Below are positions 17,755 to 28,167 of a stretch of 64,000 bases of DNA, piece by piece (position 1 is the first letter of the stretch; every line of letters starts with the position of its first letter). Below the pieces are notes generated by a model. The model had not been told where the DNA came from and made no database searches. It saw only the letters and a list, made by a program, of their open reading frames with translations. Source of the DNA: Buttiauxella sp. B2 (GTDB lineage: Bacteria; Pseudomonadota; Gammaproteobacteria; Enterobacterales; Enterobacteriaceae); contig NZ_VEXQ01000001.1 in the NCBI RefSeq assembly GCF_006376615.1, positions 62,001-126,000 on the forward strand, in the 5' to 3' direction. The position numbers and the translations under genes were made by a program.

Positions 17755-19179
17755 TTAGTGCTTAATCATTACGTGCCGAATAACAGTGTAATCTTCCAAC
17801 CCAAACAGCGACATATCTTTGCCATAACCCGACAGTTTTTGCCCGCCGTGCGGCATTTCGCTTACCAGCATGAAATGGGTATTCACCCAGGTACAGCCGT
17901 ACTGCAAACGAGCACTTAAACGATGTGCCCGGCCTACGTTTTGTGTCCAGACTGAAGAAGCCAATCCGTAGCTGGAATCGTTCGCCCAGCCCAGAACTTG
18001 CTCCTCATTGTCAAACGCTGTCACGCTGACAACTGGCCCGAATACTTCTTTTTGCACGATGTCATCTTCCTGCTTCGCACCGGCAAGCAACGTCGGCTGG
18101 AAGTAGTAACCCGGTCCTTCTACTTTCGCCCCGCCCGTCACCACCTTCACATGCGGTAGTGCTTTGGCGGCATTTACCGCTTTGCTCACCCGCTCAAGAT
18201 GAGCGGCGGAACTGAGCGGCCCCAGTTCGGTGGATTCATCGTCCGGTGCGCCATATTTCAAGCTGCTAACCGCCTCACCCAGTTTCTCGAGCAGCTTGTC
18301 GTAAACCCCTTTCTGAGCATAGATACGACAAGCAGCGGTACAGTCTTGCCCGGCATTGTAATAACCGAAGGTACGCACCCCTTCGACCACCGCATCCAAA
18401 TCTGCATCATCAAACACGATGACTGGCGCTTTACCGCCTAGTTCCATATGAGTGCGTTTAATCGAAGGCGCGGTATGGCTGATGATATGTTCACCTGTCG
18501 AAATCGAACCGGTTAACGAAACCATGCGCACTTTGCTATGACCGGTCAACACATCGCCGACCGTTTGCCCACGTCCGAACAGCACGTTCAACACACCTGC
18601 CGGGAAAATATTTTTCGCCAGCTCAGCAAGCTTAAACGCAGTAAGTGGCGTGATTTCAGACGGTTTGATCACCACACAGTTACCTGCGGCTAATGCCGGG
18701 GCAAGTTTCCAGGCCGCCATCATTAACGGGTAGTTCCACGGTGCGATGGACGCAACCACACCGACTGGATCACGGCGGACCATTGAAGTATGACCGCTCA
18801 GATATTCCCCCGCAGCCAGCCCGTTCAGGCAACGACTCGCCCCCGCAAAGAAGCGAAAGACGTCCACCACAGCAGGAATCTCATCATTCAACACACAGTG
18901 ATATGGTTTGCCGCAGTTTTGCGACTCCAGACGGGCAAATACCTCGCCATTTTGCTCAATCACATCTGCCAGTTTCAGCAAATGTTCCGCACGCTCTTTC
19001 GGCGTGGTTTGCCCCCAAGTGAGGAATGCCTTATCCGCAGCCATCACCGCATCATTGACCTGTTCAGCTGTCGCTTCTGCTATTTCCAGCAGTACTTCTC
19101 CCGTTGCCGGATTGTAGACCGGTAACTTTTCACCCAGGCCGTCTACTAACTGGCCGTTAATTAATAGCTGGCTTTGCAT
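17755..19179 (-). CDS. patD: Gamma-aminobutyraldehyde dehydrogenase PatD
   Basis: A 474-residue NAD-dependent aldehyde dehydrogenase, the same length as E. coli PatD (YdcW). Visible motifs are [20 protein letters not shown] (cofactor pocket), the catalytic Glu in [11 protein letters not shown], the nucleophile Cys in [13 protein letters not shown] and [10 protein letters not shown]. It oxidises gamma-aminobutyraldehyde, the product of putrescine transamination, to GABA. The start at 19179 gives the standard [14 protein letters not shown] beginning. It is the last gene of the ydcSTUV-patD operon. Confidence 0.94.
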   Translation of the reverse strand: MQSQLLINGQLVDGLGEKLPVYNPATGEVLLEIAEATAEQVNDAVMAADKAFLTWGQTTPKERAEHLLKLADVIEQNGEVFARLESQNCGKPYHCVLNDEIPAVVDVFRFFAGASRCLNGLAAGEYLSGHTSMVRRDPVGVVASIAPWNYPLMMAAWKLAPALAAGNCVVIKPSEITPLTAFKLAELAKNIFPAGVLNVLFGRGQTVGDVLTGHSKVRMVSLTGSISTGEHIISHTAPSIKRTHMELGGKAPVIVFDDADLDAVVEGVRTFGYYNAGQDCTAACRIYAQKGVYDKLLEKLGEAVSSLKYGAPDDESTELGPLSSAAHLERVSKAVNAAKALPHVKVVTGGAKVEGPGYYFQPTLLAGAKQEDDIVQKEVFGPVVSVTAFDNEEQVLGWANDSSYGLASSVWTQNVGRAHRLSARLQYGCTWVNTHFMLVSEMPHGGQKLSGYGKDMSLFGLEDYTVIRHVMIKH

Positions 19180-19198
19180 AGTGATACCCTTCTCATAT

Positions 19199-20005
19199 TT
19201 ATTTACCGCTGCCCGCAACTTCATCTCCGCCACGGCTCAGCCAGTACGCCCCTAAAATCGGAATAGTGGTCATCAGCATCACCATTAATGCCACCACATT
19301 GGTTACCGGCACTTCACGCGGGCGGCCCAGTTGATTAAGCAACCACAACGGCAATGTGCGCTCATGTCCAGCGGTAAACGTAGTGACAATAATTTCATCA
19401 AACGATAGCGCAAACGCCAGCATGCCCCCGGCTAACAGCGCAGACCCTAGATTGGGCAAAATGACATAGCGGAAGGTTTGCCAGCCATCAGCGCCTAAAT
19501 CCATCGACGCCTCAATCAAGCTGTACGAGGTGCGACGAAAACGGGCGATGACGTTGTTAAACACAATCACCACGCAAAACGTCGCGTGCCCTACCACAAT
19601 CGTCAGAAATCCCGGTTCAAAATTCATCATTTTGAATGCGGTGAGTAATGCGATACCGGTAATAATTCCTGGTAACGCAATCGGTAACAGCAATAACAAG
19701 GAGATAGCGTTTTTACCGAAGAATTCCCGTCGCCAAAGTGCAGCGGCAGCCAGTGTGCCCAGGATCAAAGCAAGTATAGTTGCCAGCGTCGCAATTTTAA
19801 GTGACAACGTCACTGAATCAAGAATATCACCCCGTGATGCCGCCACGCTGAACCAGTGCAACGTCAACCCTTTAGGTGGAAAACTGAATGCCGCTTCCTC
19901 GGTATTAAACGCGTAAAGCGCAATAATCAGCAGTGGGAAGTGCAGGAAAATCACCCCGCCCCAGGCGGCGATTTTTAGCAGTAACGGTGCGCGTTCAGAG
20001 TGCAT
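19199..20005 (-). CDS. ydcV: ABC transporter permease YdcV (spermidine/putrescine type)
   Basis: A 268-residue inner-membrane permease of the PotC type. The EAA loop is seen at [22 protein letters not shown] and a C-terminal [21 protein letters not shown] segment is typical of polyamine permeases. It overlaps the 3' end of ydcU by 11 bp. It pairs with YdcU to form the membrane channel of the YdcSTUV importer, which in E. coli is predicted to take up polyamines. Confidence 0.93.
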   Translation of the reverse strand: MHSERAPLLLKIAAWGGVIFLHFPLLIIALYAFNTEEAAFSFPPKGLTLHWFSVAASRGDILDSVTLSLKIATLATILALILGTLAAAALWRREFFGKNAISLLLLLPIALPGIITGIALLTAFKMMNFEPGFLTIVVGHATFCVVIVFNNVIARFRRTSYSLIEASMDLGADGWQTFRYVILPNLGSALLAGGMLAFALSFDEIIVTTFTAGHERTLPLWLLNQLGRPREVPVTNVVALMVMLMTTIPILGAYWLSRGGDEVAGSGK

Positions 20006-20939
20006 CGAAGGCCCCCAGTCGTTTCACCAGCGTGAGGTAAATGGCGATAAGCACTATCGGCACCAGAGTAAATGCAGCTGCCATCGGCATATTACCAATC
20101 GCACCCTGTTGGGAATAAACCATGTTGCCGATGAAATACCCCGGCGGCCCCACCAACTGCGGCACAATAAAATCACCGAGCGTTAGCGAAAAGGTAAATA
20201 CCGATCCCGCGGCAACGCCTGGGATCGCCAGCGGCAGAATGACATGGCGGAAGGTTTGAGACGGACGTGCGCCCAAATCAGCTGAGGCCTGTAACAATGA
20301 CGGTGGTAAGCGCTCAAGTGCGGCCTGAATGGGCAAAATCATAAACGGCAGCCAGATGTAGAGAAACACCAGGAAGCGCCCAAGACCTGATGTAGACAAC
20401 GTATTGCCACCAACCGCCGGAATGGTTAACACCAGATTTAATAGTGGTTCCAGCCCCATATGCTGCAAAAACCACTGCGCCACGCCATCGCGTGAAAGCA
20501 ACAGCGTCCAGGCGTAAGCCTTAACAATGTAGCTGGCCCACATCGGCAGCATCACAGCGATATAGAAAAACGCTTTGAGCTTGCCGCTGGTGTAGCGTGC
20601 CATGAAGTACGCCATAGGAAATGCCAGCACTGCGCTGGCGAGCGTCACGGCGATGGCCATTGTTAAGGTGCGCAAAATGATGTCGTAGTTAGCCGGGTTA
20701 AACAGCGCGGTGATATTGGCAAATGTCAGGTCAGGCGTGACTGACATGGTGAAATCATCAAAGGTGTAAAACCCTTGCCACAACAGCGTTAGTAACGAAC
20801 CAAGGTAAATAACGCCAAACCACAGCAATGGCGGCAGTAATAATAACGCCAGCCAGAACCCGGGGCGCTGCCATAAAAATGTGGCGATGCGCCGCATTAG
20901 ACGGTTATCAGGGTGGGATGCGGGAATACTCATATCCAT
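19995..20939 (-). CDS. ydcU: ABC transporter permease YdcU (PotB type)
   Basis: A 314-residue permease with six transmembrane segments. Landmarks are [36 protein letters not shown] and the EAA loop [20 protein letters not shown]. The start at 20939 sits one base after the ydcT stop, with GGAAGGA as ribosome site. A much longer in-frame extension is rejected because it would run through ydcT. It is strongly similar to E. coli YdcU. Confidence 0.93.
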   Translation of the reverse strand: MDMSIPASHPDNRLMRRIATFLWQRPGFWLALLLLPPLLWFGVIYLGSLLTLLWQGFYTFDDFTMSVTPDLTFANITALFNPANYDIILRTLTMAIAVTLASAVLAFPMAYFMARYTSGKLKAFFYIAVMLPMWASYIVKAYAWTLLLSRDGVAQWFLQHMGLEPLLNLVLTIPAVGGNTLSTSGLGRFLVFLYIWLPFMILPIQAALERLPPSLLQASADLGARPSQTFRHVILPLAIPGVAAGSVFTFSLTLGDFIVPQLVGPPGYFIGNMVYSQQGAIGNMPMAAAFTLVPIVLIAIYLTLVKRLGAFDAL

Positions 20940-20940
20940 T

Positions 20941-21966
20941 TCATCCTTCCCCCTGCAACGCAACCATCGCTGCACGGGGCCAAACCGCGGTAACTTGCTG
21001 GCCAATTTGATAGCGTTCTTCGCTGATAATGCGCTGCGGATTTGCTTCGCTAACCAACAACTTTTCGCCACCGGCAAGGCGCAATTCAAGGCGCGTCGCG
21101 GCTCCCTGATAGTGAATTTCCTGAATCATGCCGCTTACCTGAATTTCGCCGCTATTGGCAGGTTCATTATTCAGAACGATATGCTCAGGGCGCAGTGAAA
21201 ACAGCCCTTCTTCCCCGCAGACTTTCCCGGAAAGTGCAGGCTGTAATACGTTCGAGGTGCCGACAAAACTCGCCACAAATGCGGTGCGTGGCTTCATATA
21301 TAACTGGCGCGGTGTATCAACTTGTTCGATGCGCCCGTTATTGAATACCGCGACGCGATCCGACATCGACAGCGCTTCGCTTTGGTCGTGGGTGACAAAA
21401 ATAAAAGTGATACCTAACTCGCGCTGGAGTTTTTTCAACTCGCCCTGCATTTGCTCACGCAGTTTGAGATCTAATGCGCCCAGCGGTTCATCAAGTAGCA
21501 ACACGCGTGGACGATTCACTAATGCGCGAGCCAGTGCCACACGCTGACGTTGACCGCCGGAAAGTTGTGACGGTTTACGGGCATGAACGAACCCCAATGC
21601 CACACGATCCAGTGCTTCTTGCGCTTTGGCGAGCCGCGTTTTCTTATCAATACCTTTCACCATTAATCCGTACGCGACGTTTTCCAACACTGTCATGTGA
21701 GGAAACAAAGCGTAATCCTGGAAGACGGTATTCACATCGCGTTGGTAAGGCGGCACGTCCTGTGCCGGTTTACCAAAAATTGCGATTTCGCCGGAACTCA
21801 CCTGCTCAAAGCCGGCAATCAGCCGTAAACAGGTGGTTTTGCCCGAGCCAGATGGCCCGAGCATCGAGAAAAACTCCCCGTCTTCAATATCAATCGACAC
21901 GTTATCAACGGCTCGCACATCACCGTACAGGCGCGAGACGTTATGGAACTGTACGGCGTACGACAT
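20941..21966 (-). CDS. ydcT: ABC transporter ATP-binding protein YdcT (PotA type)
   Basis: A 341-residue ATPase of the spermidine/putrescine class. It carries Walker A GPSGSGKTT, the Q-loop in NTVFQDYALFPH, signature LSGGQRQRVALARAL and Walker B VLLLDEPLGALD, followed by a C-terminal TOBE regulatory domain (from about residue 240). The ATG at 21966 gives the standard MSYAVQFHNVSRLYG beginning. It energises the YdcUV channel. Confidence 0.94.
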   Translation of the reverse strand: MSYAVQFHNVSRLYGDVRAVDNVSIDIEDGEFFSMLGPSGSGKTTCLRLIAGFEQVSSGEIAIFGKPAQDVPPYQRDVNTVFQDYALFPHMTVLENVAYGLMVKGIDKKTRLAKAQEALDRVALGFVHARKPSQLSGGQRQRVALARALVNRPRVLLLDEPLGALDLKLREQMQGELKKLQRELGITFIFVTHDQSEALSMSDRVAVFNNGRIEQVDTPRQLYMKPRTAFVASFVGTSNVLQPALSGKVCGEEGLFSLRPEHIVLNNEPANSGEIQVSGMIQEIHYQGAATRLELRLAGGEKLLVSEANPQRIISEERYQIGQQVTAVWPRAAMVALQGEG

Positions 21967-21979
21967 AACTCCTCCAGGC

Positions 21980-23125
21980 TTAACGGCCACCCATAATTGC
22001 GATGTAATCCTGGGTCCAGCGACTGTACGGCACGAATTTACCGCCTTCTGCTATTGGGGTTTTCCAGAACACAATCTTATCGAAGTAGTTATAACCGTTG
22101 GTTTCACAGCCTTTATCACCCAGCAACGTACTGGCTTTACAACCTGCGGCTACCGCGGGGAGCGAACCAAACCACGCAGCCACATCACCTTGTACTTTCG
22201 GGGTCAGTGACCAGTTCATCCATTTGTAGGCACAGTTCATGTGTTTCGCGTCAGCATGCAGCATGGTGGTGTCGGCCCAACCCGTCACACCTTCTTTCGG
22301 GAATACGGTGGCTATCGGCTGGCCTTCGCCTTTCAGGGCGTTGGCCTGATATGGCCAGGCACTGGAGGCCACCACGCCTTCGTTTTTGAAGTCGCTCATC
22401 TGAACGGTGGTGTCGTGCCAGTAGCGGTGGATCAAACCGTGTTGGTCACGCAGCACTTTCAGCACGGCCTGATATTGTTCTTCGGTGAGCTGGTAGGGGT
22501 CAGTAATACCGAGTTGCGGCTGAGTGGCTTTCACAAATAGCGCGGCATCGGCAATATAAATTGGCCCATCGTAAGCCTGCACGCGGCCAAGGTTGGTTTT
22601 GCCATCTGGCAAATCTTGTTTAACAAACACCACACCCCAGCTATCAGGCGGTGTCGGGAACGTTTTAGTGTTGTACATCAGCAGGTTTGGCCCCCACTGA
22701 TACGGCGTGCCGTACACTTTGTCGCTGACGTTAAACCACGATCCTTTTACCAGACGCGGATCAACGTTTTTCCAGTTTGGAATAAGCGCGGTGTTAATCG
22801 GCTGCACGCGTTTGCCCATTATCAGGCGCAACGAGGCATCGCCAGAAGCGGTGACAAGGTCATAACCGCCCTTCGCCATTAAGCTGACCATTTCGTCCGA
22901 AGTGGCCGCCGTTTTCACATTCACCTTACACCCGGTTTCTTTTTCAAATCCTGTCACCCAGTCGTAGGCCTTATCGGTATCGCCACGTTCGATATAACCC
23001 GGCCAGGCGATGATATCGAGCTGCCCTTCGCCGGCACCAATTTTGTCTGGAAGCCCTGCCGCCTGTGCCGAAAGCACGGTCAAACAGAGAGAAGAAAGGG
23101 TCAATAGAGCCTGTTTTGTACGCAT
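21980..23125 (-). CDS. ydcS: ABC transporter substrate-binding protein YdcS
   Basis: A 381-residue periplasmic binding protein, identical in length to E. coli YdcS. The signal peptide ends near residue 22 (LSAQAAG), and LDIIAWPGYIERGDTDKAYD, TAATSDEMVSLMAKGGYDLV and TPYQWGPNLLMYN follow. It delivers polyamine-like ligands to YdcUV. E. coli YdcS has also been described with polyhydroxybutyrate synthase activity. It is first in its operon. Its usual upstream neighbour, ydcR, is 9 kb away here, separated by the aromatic-degradation block. Confidence 0.94.
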   Translation of the reverse strand: MRTKQALLTLSSLCLTVLSAQAAGLPDKIGAGEGQLDIIAWPGYIERGDTDKAYDWVTGFEKETGCKVNVKTAATSDEMVSLMAKGGYDLVTASGDASLRLIMGKRVQPINTALIPNWKNVDPRLVKGSWFNVSDKVYGTPYQWGPNLLMYNTKTFPTPPDSWGVVFVKQDLPDGKTNLGRVQAYDGPIYIADAALFVKATQPQLGITDPYQLTEEQYQAVLKVLRDQHGLIHRYWHDTTVQMSDFKNEGVVASSAWPYQANALKGEGQPIATVFPKEGVTGWADTTMLHADAKHMNCAYKWMNWSLTPKVQGDVAAWFGSLPAVAAGCKASTLLGDKGCETNGYNYFDKIVFWKTPIAEGGKFVPYSRWTQDYIAIMGGR

Positions 23126-23413
23126 TGCTGCTACTCCTGTCTGTAGATAAAGGCGGCACGCCATTGGTGAGTACCGAAAGTGCAAAAAAAATCCCCGTAG
23201 AAAAACAATAGTCTGCGTAAATATGGCAAGCAGGCTGCTGACAGGAATTTTCACCAGGTTGTGATAGACAGCGCAGTAAAGCGCATACCCGGAATTATTC
23301 GCACGGTAAGATAACTGGATGATTTTTAAAGTGTAGATAAGGTGTAAGCGAGGCGGGAAATTCACGCCACCGATTTTCGCAATTATAGAAATTTCATATG
23401 GATGGAGCTAAGA

Positions 23414-24214
23414 GTGGCATTAACCATCAGGGTGTTACTGGAAAATCGGCTTGCTGGCAGCGCAAAAAAACCACTGTTGGCTAAGGCCGGACTCAGTTTG
23501 TTGATTGAGGATGAAAGTACGACAATTTTGTTCGACACCGGACCTGATGGCAGCTTCTTGCATAATGCCGCCCTGATGGGCGTCGACTTGTCCAGATTAA
23601 CCGCTACGGTGCTCTCTCATGGCCATTATGACCATTGTGGTGGCGTGCCATGGTTGCCTGATAACAGCCGAATCATCTGCCATCCGCAGATAGCCAATGA
23701 GCGCTATTCATCAGTAAATTTTCTTGGTGTAACCAGGAAAATCAAAAAGTTATCATTAGACATTGATTACTCGCGCCACCATATGGAGTATAGCTGTACA
23801 CCCTTGCATATCAGCGAACGCTTTATGTGGTCAGGTGAGATAGCTGTAGCCAAACCGCAGGCATATGGCGTGATTAGCGGCAAAAATGCGGCTTTGGATT
23901 ACGTCATTGACGAGGGTGTACTGATTTATCAATCTGACCGGGGATTGGTAATTATTATCGGTTGCGGACATCGCGGGATCATCAATATCGTGCGCCATTG
24001 TCAAAAAATCACCGGTATAAATCGTATTCATGCATTGTTCGGTGGTTTCCATCTACGTAGCGCATCGCCCCATGAACTCTGGCAAGTCAGGCAGTTTTTG
24101 AATCAGGAAAAACCAGATAAAATAATGGGTTGTCATTGTACTGGTGCCTGGGGCCGATTATGGTTACCCGAGGCAGTAGCGCCAGCGGCAGGGGAAGTGT
24201 TTGTCCTGGAATGA
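23414..24214 (+). CDS. MBL-fold metallohydrolase (DHPS/MJ0936-like type)
   Basis: A 266-residue metallo-beta-lactamase-fold protein. It has the metal motif SHGHYDHCGG (about residues 70-79), a later GCGHRGIINIV, FGGFHLRSASPHEL and GCHCTG. This pattern fits the 7,8-dihydropterin-6-yl-methyl-ribofuranosylaminobenzene-phosphate synthase-like branch, whose bacterial substrates are mostly unknown. A GTG at 23414 has a well-spaced GGAG; an ATG at 23402 is in frame but has no ribosome site. It is divergent from ydcS, with a terminator at 24300. No functional link to its neighbours is evident. Confidence 0.82.
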   Translation: MALTIRVLLENRLAGSAKKPLLAKAGLSLLIEDESTTILFDTGPDGSFLHNAALMGVDLSRLTATVLSHGHYDHCGGVPWLPDNSRIICHPQIANERYSSVNFLGVTRKIKKLSLDIDYSRHHMEYSCTPLHISERFMWSGEIAVAKPQAYGVISGKNAALDYVIDEGVLIYQSDRGLVIIIGCGHRGIINIVRHCQKITGINRIHALFGGFHLRSASPHELWQVRQFLNQEKPDKIMGCHCTGAWGRLWLPEAVAPAAGEVFVLE

Positions 24215-24299
24215 CATGTTATGAGGCCATTGAATTCACCTCCTGATGCTCAACGATTAATGCAGTTTTAAATAATACACTGGAGCAAAAAGACTCTAT

Positions 24300-24330
24300 C
24301 AGGGCCAGTTAACGGCCCTGAGTTTTAATT
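24300..24330 (+). terminator. Intrinsic terminator after the MBL gene
   Basis: Arms CAGGGCC (24300-24306) and GGCCCTG (24314-24320) with a 7-nt loop, followed by AGTTTTAATT on the plus strand. It lies 85 bp past the MBL stop and in front of the converging benD. Confidence 0.75.
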
Positions 24331-24403
24331 AAGCGTAAATCTGACTGGCACTGGCGTTTTAACACTCAAGAGAAATCTTCATGTGCGCCAGCACTGAGCA
24401 CAA

Positions 24404-25180
24404 TCACCCCAAATCGCCTCCGCCAACTGGCAGTATTGTTCCCGTTATGTAGCTGGCATCATCACTTGCCAGAAACAAAATGGCATTGGCCTGCTCTGCT
24501 AACATTCCGTAGCGATGCATCAAGCTGCTGTCTTTCGTTTGATCCACCACTTGCTGATACCACTGTTGTTCTTGCGGGCCAGGGCTTTCATGATTGCGGG
24601 GCGTCAGACGCGCGGGTGCTTCAGTACCACCCGGCGCCGTGGCGTTAATTCGGATACCGCTTCCGGTATATTCCATGGCGAGTGATTGGGTAATCGCATT
24701 CACTCCGCCTTTGGCGGCGGAATATGGCACCCGATTGACACCTCGAGTTGCCACTGATGAAACGTTGACGATAACACCGCGTTGCTGCGCCAGCATATAG
24801 GGCAAGACAGCCCGACACCCCCAAAGCGTAGGAAACAGAGAACGGCGGATTTCTGCCTCAATTTGCTCCGGTTGGTACTCTGCATACGGACGAGCCCATA
24901 TGGTGCCACCCACGTTATTTACCAGAATATCAAGCAGGCCAAAATGCTGATGCGCCTGCGCAAAAACCTGCTCGGTGCTTTCCCATTGCTCAAGATCAGC
25001 CTCTAATGCCAGCACTTGCGTTCCTTGCTGGCGCAGGTTTTCTGCCAGTTCATGTATATAGCGAGCCCGGTCGATTAATACCAGTCGAGCTCCTTCCGCA
25101 GCCGCCTGCTCTGCTACCTGGCGGCCAATACCTTGCGCTGCACCGGTGATAACTACCACTTTGTTTTGAAATCGCATCAT
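24404..25180 (-). CDS. benD: cis-1,6-dihydroxycyclohexa-2,4-diene-1-carboxylate dehydrogenase BenD
   Basis: A 258-residue short-chain dehydrogenase with the Rossmann motif TGAAQGIGRQ, NNVGGT, and the catalytic Ser and Tyr-x-x-x-Lys in NVSSVATRG and PYSAAKGG. It oxidises the benzoate cis-diol made by BenABC to catechol with loss of CO2, reducing NAD+. It is last in the catBCA-benABCD operon, 6 bp after benC. A second ATG one codon in has slightly better ribosome-site spacing. Confidence 0.92.
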   Translation of the reverse strand: MMRFQNKVVVITGAAQGIGRQVAEQAAAEGARLVLIDRARYIHELAENLRQQGTQVLALEADLEQWESTEQVFAQAHQHFGLLDILVNNVGGTIWARPYAEYQPEQIEAEIRRSLFPTLWGCRAVLPYMLAQQRGVIVNVSSVATRGVNRVPYSAAKGGVNAITQSLAMEYTGSGIRINATAPGGTEAPARLTPRNHESPGPQEQQWYQQVVDQTKDSSLMHRYGMLAEQANAILFLASDDASYITGTILPVGGGDLG

Positions 25181-25186
25181 GGTTCC

Positions 25187-26203
25187 TTATGCCGCAGCAA
25201 CCAGGCCTGGGGCAAATTTTTCATAGTGAAAACTGGCGGGTGTAATCTGACGCTCGTGGAAGTTGCGTAGCACCGCATCAACCATCGGTGGTGGGCCGCA
25301 GAGATAGACATCCACGTCACCATTATTGAGCAGGGTTTCGCTGAAGTGATCGGTCACAAATCCCTTTTGCGGGCATGCAGACGCGGTATCAGTCACAATT
25401 GGCAGCCATGTTAAATTTGGCAGGCGTTGCGCTAGTTCATTCAATGCTTCTACCATCACCAAATCGGTATCTTTTGTAACGCCATAAAGTAGCGTTACAG
25501 GCTGATTCGCCGGGGTTTGCGCAAGGTGTTTTAGCATAGCCAGGAATGGTGCAAGGCCAGTACCGCCCGCAAGCATTAGCATTGGGCGTTGTGCCGGGCG
25601 CAGGTAAAAACTCCCCATCGGCCCAGAAAGCGTTAGCGCGTCGCCGGGTTTCGCCTGCTCTAACAACCAGGTGCTCATCATGCCGCCGGGTACATTGCGA
25701 ATCAGGAAGCTTGCGTGCATATCGCCCGGTAATGAACTAAATGAGTAAGCTCGAATATGTGAGCCGCCTGGAACCTGGATGTTCACATACTGGCCCGGCA
25801 GGAAGTCGATCCCTTTTTCTAGCTCAACCACCAGTTCAATGGCGCTTGTTGACAGCGCACGGCTGACAATAACGGTGCCCTGGTAACTGCCAATTCCCGT
25901 CTTACATGCAGACGCGGATACCGGGACATCAATCACGCAGTCAGAATTAGGTATCATTTGGCAAGTTAAAACCTGCCGTTGTTGCACTTCGTCGTCAGAC
26001 AAAGCATCTTCCAGAAAATCGTCGCCCAGTGCATATTCCCCGCTGGCGCAGTGGCACTTGCAGGTTCCGCACACACCGTCTGAGCAATCCATCGGCAAAT
26101 TAACTTTCTGGCGATAAGCTGCATCCAGCACTTTCTCGCCTGCGTTGCAGTGAATAAACCGCGTAACCCCATCTTCAAAGTTCAGGGCGATGTTAAAACT
26201 CAT
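25187..26203 (-). CDS. benC: Benzoate 1,2-dioxygenase reductase component BenC
   Basis: A 338-residue three-domain reductase. The plant-type [2Fe-2S] ferredoxin domain has CSDGVCGTCKCHC (Cys ligands about residues 40-50) with the fourth Cys in VLTCQM. It is followed by an FAD domain with RAYSFSS and an NAD domain with GGTGLAPFLAMLKHL. It passes electrons from NADH to the BenAB Rieske oxygenase. Spacing to benB is 14 bp. Confidence 0.94.
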   Translation of the reverse strand: MSFNIALNFEDGVTRFIHCNAGEKVLDAAYRQKVNLPMDCSDGVCGTCKCHCASGEYALGDDFLEDALSDDEVQQRQVLTCQMIPNSDCVIDVPVSASACKTGIGSYQGTVIVSRALSTSAIELVVELEKGIDFLPGQYVNIQVPGGSHIRAYSFSSLPGDMHASFLIRNVPGGMMSTWLLEQAKPGDALTLSGPMGSFYLRPAQRPMLMLAGGTGLAPFLAMLKHLAQTPANQPVTLLYGVTKDTDLVMVEALNELAQRLPNLTWLPIVTDTASACPQKGFVTDHFSETLLNNGDVDVYLCGPPPMVDAVLRNFHERQITPASFHYEKFAPGLVAAA

Positions 26204-26217
26204 GGCGTTACCTCGTC

Positions 26218-26706
26218 TCAGACGTGATAGATGTCGATCACCTGACGGATGTAATCATTGTTTAGATGGATGGTTTTGCGCGTAATCTGCGGCAGGCTGT
26301 CGGTTTGTTGCAGCGTGCAAAACGTCGTACCGAAGAAGTAGCCGCTTTGCTGGTAACGATGGCTGTGCGTGACCCAGTTGTAGCGCACATCCACGCAGTC
26401 ACCGTTGCTCCCGATAATCGCAATGTTGCTTATCATATGGGTTGTGCGCGGCTCTGGGGTGCTGGCGCCAGAGCGCTCAGTTTTAATGCGATAAACACGA
26501 TCTTCCAGCCCTTCTCTATTCGGGTAATAGATCAGGGAAATCTGGCTTTGTGGATCGGTGGTGAGCTTATCGTCGTCGCCCCAGGCTGGCATCCAGTACA
26601 CCACTTTTGGGCTGTAACAGCTTAACCACTCATCCCACTGGCGGTCGTCCAGCAGGCTTGCTTCGTGGTAGAGGAACTGGCTGATGGCGGTAATGTCCAG
26701 GCTCAT
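26218..26706 (-). CDS. benB: Benzoate 1,2-dioxygenase small (beta) subunit BenB
   Basis: A 162-residue beta subunit of an aromatic-ring dioxygenase, with the typical [18 protein letters not shown] beginning, [22 protein letters not shown] and a closing [13 protein letters not shown]. It has no catalytic metal and stabilises the alpha3-beta3 oxygenase. Its ATG overlaps the benA stop (ATGA), giving translational coupling. Confidence 0.93.
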   Translation of the reverse strand: MSLDITAISQFLYHEASLLDDRQWDEWLSCYSPKVVYWMPAWGDDDKLTTDPQSQISLIYYPNREGLEDRVYRIKTERSGASTPEPRTTHMISNIAIIGSNGDCVDVRYNWVTHSHRYQQSGYFFGTTFCTLQQTDSLPQITRKTIHLNNDYIRQVIDIYHV

Positions 26707-28088
26707 GATGCCACCTCCACGCGTTGAGTCACGGTGGCGTCATATTGGCGTTGCTCTTTTTCGATGGCCGCCAGCATAGTTTGCTGCCAGTGATGATGAT
26801 GAGCGATGTAAAGCGCTTCGTCTTCTGAGCGAATGCCGCTGATTTGTGGATTAAGCCCCGCCTGTTGCGCATGCTCATCCGGCCCATAAACCCAGTGCGT
26901 GGCTCCACGACTCAGGTCGCTCCATTCCAGATTTTGCGCGAGATAACCCTGCTGGCAGGCACGGAACTCTTCCAGGTCGTCAGGTGTTCCCATGCCGCTG
27001 ACATTAAAGAAATCTTCGTATTGCCGAATACGCGTGGCGCGCGTTTGTGCGTCTTCACCTTTTGGCGCAAAGCAGTAAATCGTCACTTCGGTTTTATCCA
27101 CGGCCAGCGGGCGAATCACGCGGATTTGCGTTGAGAATTGGTCCATCAGATAGACATTGGGATACAGACACAAATTGCGGGTTTCATTCACCATCAGGTC
27201 AGCGCGTTTTTCGCCAAACTCGGCTTTCAGCCTTTCACTTTGGGCAAATACCGGGCGCACTTCGGGGTTGAGTGCTCGCGTCCACAACAGCATATGACCA
27301 TGTTCAAAACCGTAACCGCCGCCGACACTTTTCGACCAGCCATTGGCATCAACAGACTGTGTCCCTTCTGCTTCGTAATTGCGACGCGACATGGTCGAGG
27401 CGTAATTCCAGTGCACGACGCTAACGTGGTAGCCATCGGCACCATTTTCAGCGCCTAGCTTCCAGTTTCCTTCGTAGATGTAACTCGACGCACCTTGCAG
27501 GACTTCCAGCCCTTCGGGGGCTTGATCAACAATCAAATCAATAATTTTGCGCGTTTCGCCGAGGTAATCCTCAAGCGGCATAACGTCGTCAGAAAGACTC
27601 CCAAACAGGAAGCCGCGATAAGACTCAAAACGCGGCAGCTTTTTCAGGTCGTGGGAACCGTGCTGCTTAAAGGACTCTGGATATCCCCCTACACTTTCAT
27701 CTTTGGCTTTTAATAATTTACCGTTATTACTGAACGTCCAACCGTGGAATGGGCAGGTAAATGAGCTCTTATTACCCGCTTTTCGGCGGCACAACATCGC
27801 GCCACGGTGAGCGCAGCTGTTAATTAACCCGTGCATTTCATTCTTTTTGTCACGAGTAATAATAATCGGTTGCCTACCCAAAGTTAAAGTAAAATAGTCT
27901 CCGGCATCCGGGATTTGGCTTTCGTGGGCAAGATACACCCAATTACCTTCGAAGATATGCTTCATCTCCAAATCAAATAATTGCGCATCAATAAATACAT
28001 TGCGATTGCAACGGTAAATGTCATTCTCACGATCAACAATTAATGCATTGTTGATTTTTTTCTTTATTGCATCCAGTGTTTTTTGCAT
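26703..28088 (-). CDS. benA: Benzoate 1,2-dioxygenase large (alpha) subunit BenA
   Basis: A 461-residue Rieske non-heme iron oxygenase. The Rieske centre is [12 protein letters not shown] followed by [10 protein letters not shown] (Cys-x-His and Cys-x-x-His). The mononuclear-iron site lies around [14 protein letters not shown]. It adds O2 to benzoate to give the cis-dihydrodiol carboxylate. The ATG at 28088 is used; an earlier in-frame ATG lies 36 bp upstream. It follows catA after 79 bp. No benzoate transporter gene is in this operon. Confidence 0.94.
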   Translation of the reverse strand: MQKTLDAIKKKINNALIVDRENDIYRCNRNVFIDAQLFDLEMKHIFEGNWVYLAHESQIPDAGDYFTLTLGRQPIIITRDKKNEMHGLINSCAHRGAMLCRRKAGNKSSFTCPFHGWTFSNNGKLLKAKDESVGGYPESFKQHGSHDLKKLPRFESYRGFLFGSLSDDVMPLEDYLGETRKIIDLIVDQAPEGLEVLQGASSYIYEGNWKLGAENGADGYHVSVVHWNYASTMSRRNYEAEGTQSVDANGWSKSVGGGYGFEHGHMLLWTRALNPEVRPVFAQSERLKAEFGEKRADLMVNETRNLCLYPNVYLMDQFSTQIRVIRPLAVDKTEVTIYCFAPKGEDAQTRATRIRQYEDFFNVSGMGTPDDLEEFRACQQGYLAQNLEWSDLSRGATHWVYGPDEHAQQAGLNPQISGIRSEDEALYIAHHHHWQQTMLAAIEKEQRQYDATVTQRVEVAS

Positions 28089-28167
28089 AGCACAACCTCC
28101 CGTTGAGGATAACTTTATATACACGTCCGTAATTGCAGATGAATGCCAGCTTTCGCTGGCATATTAG

